Shown: piece by piece, positions 8,792 to 17,025 of the stretch
How the letters are laid out: each line of letters opens with the position of its first letter
Numbering within the stretch: position 1 is the first letter of the stretch
Assembly: GCF_002813445.1 (NCBI RefSeq)
Contig: NZ_PHHD01000001.1
Span: forward strand, 6,014,001 to 6,078,000
From: Pseudomonas tolaasii NCPPB 2192
GTDB taxonomy: Bacteria > Pseudomonadota > Gammaproteobacteria > Pseudomonadales > Pseudomonadaceae
Direction: 5' to 3'
DNA length: 64,000 bases
Program-made: the position numbers and the translations under genes
The notes under the pieces: model-generated
What the model saw: the letters and a program-made list of their open reading frames with translations, nothing else
Told to the model about the DNA's origin: nothing
Database searches by the model: none

Positions 8792-9324
8792 GCAAGGTCG
8801 CCGCTGTCCCCCCTTCGCCGCTGCAGGCCTTTTGGCTGAAATGGCGCTTCCACATCAACGTGCTGCTGTTGCTTATACCGCTGGGGTTCATGCCCAAGTA
8901 CTTTGCCGATGCCGCGCTGTTTCGTGGTGATACCGGTATCGGCGAGCGCGTGGTGGGCGACGTACAGGTGGGGCCCTGGAGCCTGACGCTCGCCGAGTTC
9001 CGCAACGAAGGCCCGCAACCAGACCCGGCCGGGCCCATGAAGTTTTTCAACGCGGCCTTGTGCGACACCTGCGCCGGGCAGGTCAAGGCCACTTACCTGC
9101 GCATCGGTAAACCGCGCAGTCTACGGGCTGCCGGGGTGATCTTTTTTGGCACGCCATACCGTATGGCCGCTGCGCTGCCCATTCCTGAACGCACGCCCGC
9201 CGACGCCGAACTGTGGATCACCATGGAAGGCTGGGACGGCAGCATGCACCAGGGTTCCATCCCGCTGAGCCAAGCCTCGCCTGCCACCCTGGCCTGGCTG
9301 AACAAGAGAGGAGTCAAACCATGA
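8788..9324 (+). CDS. fpvH: FpvH, membrane-anchored accessory protein of pyoverdine-iron release
   Basis: A 178-residue protein with one N-terminal membrane helix (about 22-40) and a periplasmic remainder containing a CDTC pair near residue 92. Its start overlaps the fpvG stop by four bases. The position matches FpvH (PA2404), which acts with FpvG in ferripyoverdine reduction. There is no recognisable catalytic domain. The Cys pair could bind metal or form a disulfide, which is inference. Confidence 0.8.
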   Translation: MSKVAAVPPSPLQAFWLKWRFHINVLLLLIPLGFMPKYFADAALFRGDTGIGERVVGDVQVGPWSLTLAEFRNEGPQPDPAGPMKFFNAALCDTCAGQVKATYLRIGKPRSLRAAGVIFFGTPYRMAAALPIPERTPADAELWITMEGWDGSMHQGSIPLSQASPATLAWLNKRGVKP

Positions 9325-9650
9325 CGCGCAAACACCTGACCCGCGCCGGGGCCACGCTTTTGCTGTGTGCCGGCTTCAGCTCCGTGGCGCTGGCCCACAA
9401 CCCGATGTGCGAATGCAAGGAAATCGCCGGGGAGCAAATCCAGTGCACCGGCGGTTTCTCCGACGGCAGCGGCGCCCCCGGCGTGACCCTGGATGTGATC
9501 GGCTACGACGAAACCATCCTGCTGCCCGGCAAGCTTGGCCAGGACTCGACCCTGACCTTCAAGAAGCCATCCGCCGAGTTCTACGTGCTGTTCGATGCGG
9601 GCCCCGGCCACGTGGTGGAAATCGACCAAGCGGATATCCAGCCACAATGA
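9321..9650 (+). CDS. fpvJ: FpvJ, small periplasmic protein of pyoverdine-iron release
   Basis: 109 residues with a signal peptide (positively charged start, hydrophobic core LLLCAGFSSVALA, cleavage near residue 24). A cysteine-containing segment MCECKEIAGEQIQC comes directly after it. The ATG at 9321 overlaps the fpvH stop (ATGA) and has GAGGAG upstream. Earlier in-frame codons belong to fpvH overlap and are rejected. Corresponds by order to PA2405. Confidence 0.82.
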   Translation: MTRKHLTRAGATLLLCAGFSSVALAHNPMCECKEIAGEQIQCTGGFSDGSGAPGVTLDVIGYDETILLPGKLGQDSTLTFKKPSAEFYVLFDAGPGHVVEIDQADIQPQ

Positions 9651-10207
9651 CCACCACACAGGTTGTACGCCCCGCGGGTGCCGGCCATGAAACCCTCTAC
9701 GTCCTGCTGCTGTGCCTGATCATCCTCGCGGTGGCCGGCACGGTGATCGCCTTGCACGGTGACACCCGGGAAGTGGCCACCCTGCCCCGCCATCAACTGG
9801 ATGCCCGCCGCGACCTCAGTGCCGCCGAGCAAGGGATCTACGCCGACCTGCGGGTGACCCTGGACGAAATCCACCTGCTGCAGGAGGAGCAAAACACCCT
9901 GCCGACGCCTGAGCAGTTGGCCGAAGAAGGCTTCGCCCCGTTTGTGCAGGACGCCAGTTCGGTCAGCCGTGGCGACCATCGCTGGCAGCTGATTGAACCC
10001 GGCGCCTACCTGGGCTTGAGCCGGACGCCGGCCACCAGCGGCTCACTGTTGATGCGAGTCCACGGCGCCGAGCCGGACATCTGGCTCAACCGCCAGGCCA
10101 ACCTTGCCCCGCCTTCCGACCTGACCGACCCGGCGCTGATCGCCGCCGGCTGGCAGCAGGTGGTCACGCAATTCGATGCCGGCGTGACCCGCCAGCACCG
10201 TCACTGA
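9647..10207 (+). CDS. fpvK: FpvK, membrane-anchored protein of pyoverdine-iron release
   Basis: 186 residues with an N-terminal transmembrane helix (about 17-37) and a periplasmic domain rich in Gln/Glu helices (about 60-95). The start overlaps the fpvJ stop (ATGA). Matches PA2406 by order. No known catalytic motif is seen, and it is thought to help the FpvG reductase. Confidence 0.8.
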   Translation: MTTTQVVRPAGAGHETLYVLLLCLIILAVAGTVIALHGDTREVATLPRHQLDARRDLSAAEQGIYADLRVTLDEIHLLQEEQNTLPTPEQLAEEGFAPFVQDASSVSRGDHRWQLIEPGAYLGLSRTPATSGSLLMRVHGAEPDIWLNRQANLAPPSDLTDPALIAAGWQQVVTQFDAGVTRQHRH

Positions 10208-10226
10208 ACGAGAAGATCGATTGCCC

Positions 10227-11147
10227 ATGTCTACTTCATCACCCTTGTTACGCCTTTTACTGGTCAGCCTGTTCAGCCTGATGCTCGCGCCGCTGGCGAA
10301 TGCCGAGGCGGCAAAACGCTTGCGCATCGGCATCACCCTGCATCCTTACTACAGCTACGTCGCCAATATCGTCGGCGATAAGGCTGACGTCGTGCCGTTG
10401 ATCCCAGCCGGCTTCAACCCTCATGCCTACGAACCGCGCGCCGAGGACATCAAGCGTATCGGCACGCTGGACGTGATCGTGCTCAACGGCGTCGGCCATG
10501 ACGACTTCGCCGACCGCATGATCGCCACCAGTGAGCGCCCGGACATCCCGGTGATCGAGGCCAACGCCAACGTGCCGCTGCTGGCCGCCACCGGCAACGC
10601 CGCACGCGGTGCGGGCAAGGTGGTCAACCCGCACACCTTTCTGTCGATCAGCGCCTCGATCGCCCAGGTCAACAACATCGCCCGCGAACTGGGAAAGCTC
10701 GACCCGGACAACGCCAAGACCTACACCCAGAACGCCCGCGCTTATGGCAAACGCCTGCGCCAGATGCGCGCCGACGCCCTGGCCAAGCTGACCAGCGCAC
10801 CCAACCCGGACCTGCGCGTGGCCACCGTGCACGCGGCCTATGATTACCTGCTGCGTGAGTTTGGCCTGGAAGTGACGGCGGTGGTCGAGCCCGCGCACGG
10901 TATCGAGCCGAGCCCGAGCCAGCTGAAAAAGACCATCGATGAACTGCGTGCCCTTGACGTGAAAGTGATCTTCTCGGAGATGGATTTCCCGTCCACCTAT
11001 GTGGAGACCATCCAGCGTGAATCCGGGGTCAAGTTGTACCCGCTGTCGCACATTTCCTACGGCGAATACACCCCTGAAAAATACGAAGTGGAAATGACCG
11101 GCAACCTCAACACCGTGGTACGGGCGATTCAGGAGTCGGGCGCATGA
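10227..11147 (+). CDS. fpvC: FpvC, periplasmic iron-binding protein of the FpvCDEF importer
   Basis: A 306-residue cluster A-I (zinc/manganese/iron type) binding protein with a signal peptide cleaved after ANAEA near residue 25. It retains the metal-site motifs HPYYSY, NPHAYEPRAEDI, NPHTFLS and the late Glu/Asp region SEMDFPSTY. In P. aeruginosa FpvC (PA2407) binds iron or apo-pyoverdine after reduction and delivers iron to FpvDE. ATG at 10227 is preferred over the TTG six bases upstream. It opens the second half of the operon, 19 bases after fpvK. Confidence 0.88.
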   Translation: MSTSSPLLRLLLVSLFSLMLAPLANAEAAKRLRIGITLHPYYSYVANIVGDKADVVPLIPAGFNPHAYEPRAEDIKRIGTLDVIVLNGVGHDDFADRMIATSERPDIPVIEANANVPLLAATGNAARGAGKVVNPHTFLSISASIAQVNNIARELGKLDPDNAKTYTQNARAYGKRLRQMRADALAKLTSAPNPDLRVATVHAAYDYLLREFGLEVTAVVEPAHGIEPSPSQLKKTIDELRALDVKVIFSEMDFPSTYVETIQRESGVKLYPLSHISYGEYTPEKYEVEMTGNLNTVVRAIQESGA

Positions 11148-11890
11148 CGGCAGCGGAGCAACTGAGCATCGCCAGCATTGGCCCGACTATCGACTTCGAC
11201 CAGGTATCGCTGACCCTGGGCCGCACGGTAATTCTCGATAGCGTGAGCTTCCAGGTACAGCCGGGCAGTATCCATGCGCTGGTGGGGCCGAACGGCGGCG
11301 GAAAAAGCTCGCTGATCAAGACGCTGCTGGGGCAAACGCCGCATCAGGGGCAATTGCGCCTGCACTGGCCCGACTCGGTGGGCATCGTTGGTTATGTGCC
11401 TCAGGCACTGGAGTTCGACCGCGGTTTGCCCATGACCGTGGACGATTTCATGGCCGCCATGTGCCAGCGACGCCCGGCGTTTCTCGGCGTGTCCAGACAT
11501 TACGCCGGCGCAATTGGCGAAGCGCTGGAACGGGTGGGCATGCAGCACAAACGCAAACGGCGCATGGGTGCGCTCTCCGGTGGTGAGCGTCAGCGCGTGC
11601 TGCTCGCCCAGGGCCTGATTCCGGCGCCGCAATTGCTGGTGCTGGATGAGCCGATGTCGGCCCTCGACGAGGCCGGCATCCAGGTCTTCGAGCGGTTGTT
11701 GAATGACTGGCGTCTGGCCGGAATCACCGTGCTGTGGATCGAGCACGACCTTGAAGCCGTGGGCCGCCTGGCCGATCGCGTCACCGGCCTGAACCGCCGC
11801 GTGCTGTTCGACGCCACGCCAAAAGAGGCGCTGACCCCGGATCGCCTGCTGACCCTGTTCTCCACCCACCCTCGGAGCCCGGCGCAATGA
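11144..11890 (+). CDS. fpvD: FpvD, ATPase of the FpvCDEF iron importer
   Basis: A 248-residue ABC ATPase. The Walker A is GPNGGGKSS (about 57-65), the signature is LSGGERQR (about 145), Walker B is LLVLDEPMSALD and the switch His is in WIEHD. It overlaps fpvC by four bases and drives the FpvE permease. Matches PA2408. Confidence 0.9.
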   Translation: MTAAEQLSIASIGPTIDFDQVSLTLGRTVILDSVSFQVQPGSIHALVGPNGGGKSSLIKTLLGQTPHQGQLRLHWPDSVGIVGYVPQALEFDRGLPMTVDDFMAAMCQRRPAFLGVSRHYAGAIGEALERVGMQHKRKRRMGALSGGERQRVLLAQGLIPAPQLLVLDEPMSALDEAGIQVFERLLNDWRLAGITVLWIEHDLEAVGRLADRVTGLNRRVLFDATPKEALTPDRLLTLFSTHPRSPAQ

Positions 11891-12786
11891 GTTACGAAGC
11901 GTTTCGTTTGATGGTCCAGGGCTGGGCCTCCTCCGGGTACCTGCCGGAAGCGCTGGCCTATGGGTTTGTGGTCAACGCCTTGCTGGCCGGGCTGCTGATC
12001 GGCCCGGTACTGGGCGGGCTGGGCACGTTGGTGGTGGTCAAGCGCTTTGCGTTTTTCTCCGAAGCGGTCGGCCATGCCGCACTGACCGGCGTGGCCGTGG
12101 GCATCCTGCTCGGTGAGCCCTACACCGGGCCGTACGGCGCCTTGTTCGGCTACTGCCTGCTGTTCGGCATCCTGCTCAACTACCTGCGTAACCGCACCGG
12201 GCTCGCGCCGGACACCTTGATCGGCGTGTTCCTGTCGGTGTCCCTGGCATTGGGTGCGAGTTTGCTGCTGATACTGGCGGGCAAGATTAACGTGCACATT
12301 CTGGAAAACGTACTGTTCGGCTCGGTGCTGACGGTCAATGGCAATGACCTGCTGGTGCTGGCGATTGTCGGTTCGCTGGTCATGGCCCTGGCGCTGCCGC
12401 TGTACAACCGCATCATGCTCGCCAGTTTCAACCCGCAACTGGCGGCAGTGCGCGGCGTGGCGGTGAAGACCCTGGATTACCTGTTCGTGATTCTGGTGAC
12501 GCTGATCACCGTGGCGGCGGTCAAGGTGATCGGTGCGATTCTGGTCGGCGCATTGCTGGTGATCCCGGCCGCGGCGGCGCGCTTGCTGAGCCAGTCGCTC
12601 AAGGGGTTTTTCTGGGTATCCGTGGTCATCGCCACCGTCAGCACCCTGTGCGGCATCTTGCTGCCGATCATCTTCGACCTGCCCATCCCTTCCGGTGCGG
12701 CGATCATTCTAATGGCCGGTATTGCCTTCGCCTGCGCCGCCATCGCGCGCGGCACCGTGCCCAGCCTCAAAGGGAATCTTGGATAA
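11887..12786 (+). CDS. fpvE: FpvE, permease of the FpvCDEF iron importer
   Basis: A 299-residue ABC-3 type metal permease with about eight membrane segments and the GHAALTGVAVG segment (about 63-73) typical of ZnuB/MntB-type proteins. It overlaps fpvD by four bases (ATGA). It transports ferrous iron released from pyoverdine. Matches PA2409. Confidence 0.9.
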   Translation: MSYEAFRLMVQGWASSGYLPEALAYGFVVNALLAGLLIGPVLGGLGTLVVVKRFAFFSEAVGHAALTGVAVGILLGEPYTGPYGALFGYCLLFGILLNYLRNRTGLAPDTLIGVFLSVSLALGASLLLILAGKINVHILENVLFGSVLTVNGNDLLVLAIVGSLVMALALPLYNRIMLASFNPQLAAVRGVAVKTLDYLFVILVTLITVAAVKVIGAILVGALLVIPAAAARLLSQSLKGFFWVSVVIATVSTLCGILLPIIFDLPIPSGAAIILMAGIAFACAAIARGTVPSLKGNLG

Positions 12787-13739
12787 TGCGCCCTGTCTTT
12801 CGCCCACTGGCTCTGACCATTGCCTGTTTAATCAGCCCATGCGCGCTGGCCGTAGACGGTTTCGAGCCCAAGGATTTCAAAGTCAACCAAGGCCTTGGCC
12901 ACGCGGCGCTGACCAAGGGGGCCAAGCCGGTCAAGGTGCTGGCTTCGTTGCCGGTCACCTACGGCCTGGCGGAAGTACTGCTCAAGGGCACCGACGTGCA
13001 ACTGGAGCGCGCCGCACCGGCCAACCTGCCAGGTTCGCGCCAGGTGTCCTACTTCACCGGCCGTGGCGCGCAGGCCTTGAACACCCTGGCCCAGGACGCC
13101 GACGCAGCCATCGGCCTGCGCTCGCTGTGGGCAGATGATCCGCTCTACCCAGTGGCGCGGCGCAGCAACATCCGTATTGTCGAAGTCGACGCCGCGCGCC
13201 CGGTGGATGGCGGCTTGCCAGGCATCGCCGTACAGCCCGGCAGCAACGACGGTTTGAACAGCCAACCCTGGCAATCAAGCAACAACCTGGGGCGCATGGC
13301 CGACGTAATGGCTGCCGACCTCAGCCGCCTGGCACCGAATGCCAAACCGAAGATCGACGCCAACCTCGCCGCCCTCAAGCAGCGCCTGCTCAAGCTCACC
13401 GCCGACAGCGAAGCGTGGCTGGCCAAGGCCGACAATCTGAGTGTGGTCAGCCTGAGCGATCACTTTGCCTACTTGGTCAGCAGTTTGAACCTTGAAGTGG
13501 TCAGCACAGACACAAGGCCTGACGCCGACTGGTCGCCCGAGGCCTTGCAGAAACTCACCGCCCAATTGAAGGAAAGTGACGTGGCTGTGGTGCTGCACCA
13601 TCGCCAGCCCAGCGACGCGATAAAAGCCGCGGTGACGGCAGGGGGTGCGCAATTGCTGGTATTGAATGTCGACACTGCCGACCCGGTTTCAGAGCTGGAA
13701 ACCAATGTGGATCAGGTGATCAAGGCGCTCACCCTGTAG
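12786..13739 (+). CDS. fpvF: FpvF, second periplasmic binding protein of pyoverdine-iron release
   Basis: 317 residues with a signal peptide (about 1-22). It has the two-lobe architecture of cluster A-I proteins, but the first canonical His motif is absent (SLPVTYGLAEVL in its place). This agrees with a role in pyoverdine rather than plain metal binding; FpvF (PA2410) interacts with pyoverdine and FpvC. The start codon shares one base with the fpvE stop (TAATG). A REPIN follows the gene. Confidence 0.85.
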   Translation: MRPVFRPLALTIACLISPCALAVDGFEPKDFKVNQGLGHAALTKGAKPVKVLASLPVTYGLAEVLLKGTDVQLERAAPANLPGSRQVSYFTGRGAQALNTLAQDADAAIGLRSLWADDPLYPVARRSNIRIVEVDAARPVDGGLPGIAVQPGSNDGLNSQPWQSSNNLGRMADVMAADLSRLAPNAKPKIDANLAALKQRLLKLTADSEAWLAKADNLSVVSLSDHFAYLVSSLNLEVVSTDTRPDADWSPEALQKLTAQLKESDVAVVLHHRQPSDAIKAAVTAGGAQLLVLNVDTADPVSELETNVDQVIKALTL

Positions 13740-13756
13740 GCGTTACACTGTGCAAA

Positions 13757-13843
13757 TGTGGGAGCTGGCTTGCCTGCGATAGCATCACCTCGGTTCGTCA
13801 GATGTACCCAGGCGCCCAAATCGCAGGCAAGCCAGCTCCCACA
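13757..13843. repeat. REPIN 3
   Basis: Inverted pair of REP sequences with the same 20-bp core, in the short gap between the convergent fpvF and GntR/UTRA genes. Confidence 0.92.
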
Positions 13844-13886
13844 GTTGGAGTGAGTGACCTCAGCTCAATCAGTCCAGACCCGCCGA

Positions 13887-14600
13887 TCAAAGCACATCCA
13901 CCCCGACATGAATCGCATCATGCCGCCAGAACTCCAGGTCGCAATCGATCAACCGCTGGTGCTGGTCATAATTGACCCGCGCAATCCGCAAGCCCGGGCT
14001 GCCCACCGATACGCGCAACGCGCCCGCTGCTTCCACCGGCAACGACGTCGGCACGATTTCAAAGCGCACACGCCCGTAATGCAGGTCGTATTTGCGGGCG
14101 TACAGCTCAGTCATCGACTGGTTCAGGTCGCATTCCAGGATCCCCGGAAAATACTGCGGGTTCAGGTAGTGCTCCACATACAGCACCAGGCGCCCGTCAA
14201 TGCGCCGCCCCCGGCAAATCTGGATCACACTGGACAATGCCGGCAACTGCAACCACGCACACACCGCCGCCGACGCCGGTTGCAGCCGGGCCGAGATAAC
14301 CTCAGTGGAAGCCACCCGCCCCTGTTCACCCACCATCGCGTGAAAGTGGCTGCGCTGCATCAGGTTGTAGGCGAGCCGCGGTGGCGAAACAAACCAGCCG
14401 CGGCGCTCTTCGCGATAAATCTGGCCCTGGGCTTCCAGCTGTAACAAGGCTTCCCGCACAGTAATGCGAGTGGTACCAAACAACTCGCTGAGCTTGCGCT
14501 CGGCGGGCAATTTGCTCGCAGGCGGCAACAGGCCATGGTCGATCTGCTCTTGCAGCGCCAGACCAATGGATGTCACCGCCTTGATTGCCTCATCACTCAT
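13887..14600 (-). CDS. GntR-family regulator with UTRA effector domain (PhnF/PhnR-like)
   Basis: 237 residues. The GntR winged helix lies at about 10-75 (LPAERKLSELFGTTRITVREALLQL region) and a UTRA ligand-binding domain at about 90-232. UTRA regulators sense small phosphorylated or amino-sugar ligands. The gene diverges from an ABC importer operon that also encodes two phosphatase-type enzymes, so it most likely represses that operon in the absence of an organophosphorus ligand. Two candidate operators are visible in the divergent region (14615-14626 and 14883-14894). The ATG at 14600 is preferred over the adjacent TTG. Confidence 0.85.
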   Translation of the reverse strand: MSDEAIKAVTSIGLALQEQIDHGLLPPASKLPAERKLSELFGTTRITVREALLQLEAQGQIYREERRGWFVSPPRLAYNLMQRSHFHAMVGEQGRVASTEVISARLQPASAAVCAWLQLPALSSVIQICRGRRIDGRLVLYVEHYLNPQYFPGILECDLNQSMTELYARKYDLHYGRVRFEIVPTSLPVEAAGALRVSVGSPGLRIARVNYDQHQRLIDCDLEFWRHDAIHVGVDVL

Positions 14601-14614
14601 CAACGTTACCTATC

Positions 14615-14626
14615 TGGACTAGACCA
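14615..14626. promoter_or_regulatory. Candidate UTRA-regulator operator 1
   Basis: TGGACTAGACCA is a near palindrome resembling the TGGTCTAGACCA / TGGTATAGACCA sites known for DasR/NagR and PhnF. It is 14 bases upstream of the regulator's own start, suggesting autorepression. Confidence 0.65.
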
Positions 14627-14882
14627 GCACCGCTTCGGTGCACAAACCGCGCGCTATTTGGGCGTCTGCTACTGCGTGCCAGCCTAGGCATTACAGATGA
14701 CCGACAGATGACAGTCCCTCTCCATCCCGCTCACTACACCCTGCAATACATCGGCCAAGTCCAGAGGCTGCGGGCACTTGGGCATGGTCTACGCTGAGTC
14801 TGTGCCAAGCGACAAAACCGGTTTAAAAACGACATCGACATGAAACTGTCATCCAGCACGCCTAGATTGGCTCAGGTATTGC

Positions 14883-14894
14883 TGACCTAGACCA
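14883..14894. promoter_or_regulatory. Candidate UTRA-regulator operator 2
   Basis: TGACCTAGACCA shares the CTAGACCA half and the following (A/G)CACC with operator 1. It lies 56 bases before the solute-binding protein start, where a repressor would block the operon promoter. Confidence 0.65.
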
Positions 14895-14950
14895 ACACCA
14901 CCGTAACTTTTTAAAAAAAGCCGCGTTGAAAACGCCCAAAGGAGCTTCGG

Positions 14951-16018
14951 ATGAAACAGCTTTTCCTGGCATCACTGTTAGGCTCGACCATTGCCATGTG
15001 CACCGCCGCCATGGCCGCTGATACCGATTTGAAAACCTTGGAAGCCGCCGCGAAAGCGGAAGGCGCCGTCAACAGCGTCGGCATGCCCGATGACTGGGCC
15101 AACTGGAAAGGCACCTGGGATGACCTGGCCAAGACCTACGGCCTCAAGCACATCGACACCGACATGAGCTCGGCACAGGAAATCGCCAAGTTCGCCGCTG
15201 AAAAAGACAACGCCAGCGCGGATATTGGTGACGTCGGCGCGGCCTTCGGCCCGATTGCGGTAAAACAGGGCGTGACCCAACCCTACAAGCCAACCACCTG
15301 GGACCAGGTTCCGGACTGGGCGAAAGACAAAGACGGTAACTGGGCCCTGGCCTACACCGGCACCATCGCTTTTATCGTCAACAAAAAACTGCTGCATGGC
15401 TCCGAAGCGCCAAAAAGCTGGGCTGACCTGAAAACCGGCAAATACAAGGTGTCCATTGGTGACGTAAGCACCGCCGCCCAGGCCGCCAACGGCGTACTGG
15501 CTGCCGCACTGGCCAACGGCGGTGACGAGAAAAACATTCAGCCCGCGCTGCTGATGTTTGCCGACATTGCCAAGCAAGGTCGTCTGTCGCTGGCCAACCC
15601 GACCATCGCCACCATGGAAAAAGGCGAAGTGGAAGTGGGCGTGGTCTGGGACTTCAACGGCCTGAGCTACAAAGCCAAGATGGCCAACCCGGATGACTAC
15701 GTGGTGCTGATCCCGTCGGACGGCTCGGTGATTTCCGGCTACACCACCATCATCAACAAATACGCCAAGCACCCGAACGCGGCCAAGCTGACGCGCGAAT
15801 ACATCTTCAGCGATGCCGGCCAGACCAACCTGGCGCGCGGCAACGCCCGTCCGATTCGTGCCGAGCACCTGACCCTGCCGGCTGACGTACAGGCCAAGCT
15901 GCTGCCGAACGAGCAATACAAAAAGGTCACGCCGATCAAGGATGCCGAGGCTTGGGAGAAGACCTCCAAGGCCCTGCCGCAGAAGTGGCAGGAAGAGGTC
16001 ATCATCAATATGCAGTAA
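14951..16018 (+). CDS. ABC transporter periplasmic solute-binding protein (iron/phosphonate-type fold)
   Basis: 355 residues with a signal peptide cleaved after AAMA (about residue 24) and a type II periplasmic binding fold of the bacterial extracellular solute-binding 1/6 group (YTGTIAFIVNK, SWADLKTGKYK, EYIFSDAGQ). Relatives bind ferric iron, polyamines or 2-aminoethylphosphonate. The neighbours (UTRA regulator, alkaline-phosphatase-family enzyme, HAD phosphatase) favour an organophosphorus ligand. A strong GGAG is six to nine bases upstream of the ATG. A REPIN separates it from the rest of the operon, which often goes with higher expression of the binding protein. Confidence 0.85.
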   Translation: MKQLFLASLLGSTIAMCTAAMAADTDLKTLEAAAKAEGAVNSVGMPDDWANWKGTWDDLAKTYGLKHIDTDMSSAQEIAKFAAEKDNASADIGDVGAAFGPIAVKQGVTQPYKPTTWDQVPDWAKDKDGNWALAYTGTIAFIVNKKLLHGSEAPKSWADLKTGKYKVSIGDVSTAAQAANGVLAAALANGGDEKNIQPALLMFADIAKQGRLSLANPTIATMEKGEVEVGVVWDFNGLSYKAKMANPDDYVVLIPSDGSVISGYTTIINKYAKHPNAAKLTREYIFSDAGQTNLARGNARPIRAEHLTLPADVQAKLLPNEQYKKVTPIKDAEAWEKTSKALPQKWQEEVIINMQ

Positions 16019-16069
16019 GGCCTGACACGCCTGTTTAAGTGGTACGCGGTCAGTGTCGGAGCGGGCTTG

Positions 16070-16157
16070 TGTGGGAGCCGGGCTTGCCCGCGATGCAGAC
16101 AACCCGGTGTTTCATGTAAGCCGAGGTGATGCTATCGCAGGCAAGCCAGCTCCCACA
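16070..16157. repeat. REPIN 4 (intra-operon)
   Basis: A diverged plus-strand REP (GTGGGAGCCGGGCTTGCCCG) faces a standard inverted REP ending at 16157. Unlike the others it lies inside an operon, after the binding-protein gene. Confidence 0.85.
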
Positions 16158-16218
16158 TTTTGACGCCGTCGCGCCAGAGAATTTGATTCAAACCACCCGT
16201 CGCGGAGCCCCAGCCCCC

Positions 16219-17025
16219 ATGAAGCACAACGTCATCCTTGTGGTGCTCGACGGCCTGAATTACGAGGTTGCCCGACATGCCATGGGGCATCTCCAGGCCT
16301 ACATCGGCGCAGGACGCGCAGCGCTTTACAAACTGGACTGTGAACTGCCGGCCCTGTCGCGGCCGTTGTACGAATGCATCCTGACCGGCGTGCCACCGAT
16401 CGACAGTGGCATCGTCCACAACAATGTCTCGCGCCTGTCCAACGGGCGCAGCATTTTCCATTACGCCACCGACGCCGGTCTCACTACTGCGGCGGCGGCC
16501 TATCACTGGGTCAGCGAGTTGTATAACCGCACGCCCTTTATCGCCGCGCGCGATCGTCATACCGACGACAAGGCGCTGCCGATCCAGCACGGGCATTTCT
16601 ACTGGAATGACCACTACCCGGACTCGCACCTGTTCGCCGACGCCGAAAGCCTGCGCCGTAAACATGCGCCGAATGTGCTGGTGGTGCACCCGATGAACAT
16701 TGATGACGCCGGCCACAAACATGGCCTCGATACCCCGCAGTACCGCAACAGCGCGCGCTCGGCCGACATCATTCTCGCCGACTACCTGCAAGGCTGGCTC
16801 GACGCCGGCTACCAGGTGCTGGTGACCGCCGACCACGGCATGAATAACGATCGGTCCCACAACGGCCTGTTGCCGGAAGAACGCGAAGTACCGCTGTTCG
16901 TGCTGGGCTCGGCTTTCAGCTTCGACCCTGCCGCCAAACCTGCGCAAACCGAACTGTGCGGCACCGTCTGCGAACTGCTCGGCGTGCCCCACGACAAACC
17001 TGTATGCCGGGAGCTGTTGAAGTGA
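16219..17025 (+). CDS. Alkaline phosphatase superfamily enzyme (nucleotide pyrophosphatase / phosphonoacetate hydrolase-like)
   Basis: 268 residues with no signal peptide, so cytoplasmic. The metal-binding residues are visible as VVLDG (Asp11), HPMNIDDAGHKHG (Asp/His/His, about 155-167) and TADHGM (about 204-209). The nucleophile is probably the serine or neighbouring residue in LSRPLYECILTG (about 46-57). Enzymes of this fold cleave phosphomonoesters, phosphodiesters or the C-P bond of phosphonoacetate. The start at 16219 follows a GGAG, and upstream codons run into the REPIN. It probably processes the imported compound. Confidence 0.8.
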   Translation: MKHNVILVVLDGLNYEVARHAMGHLQAYIGAGRAALYKLDCELPALSRPLYECILTGVPPIDSGIVHNNVSRLSNGRSIFHYATDAGLTTAAAAYHWVSELYNRTPFIAARDRHTDDKALPIQHGHFYWNDHYPDSHLFADAESLRRKHAPNVLVVHPMNIDDAGHKHGLDTPQYRNSARSADIILADYLQGWLDAGYQVLVTADHGMNNDRSHNGLLPEEREVPLFVLGSAFSFDPAAKPAQTELCGTVCELLGVPHDKPVCRELLK

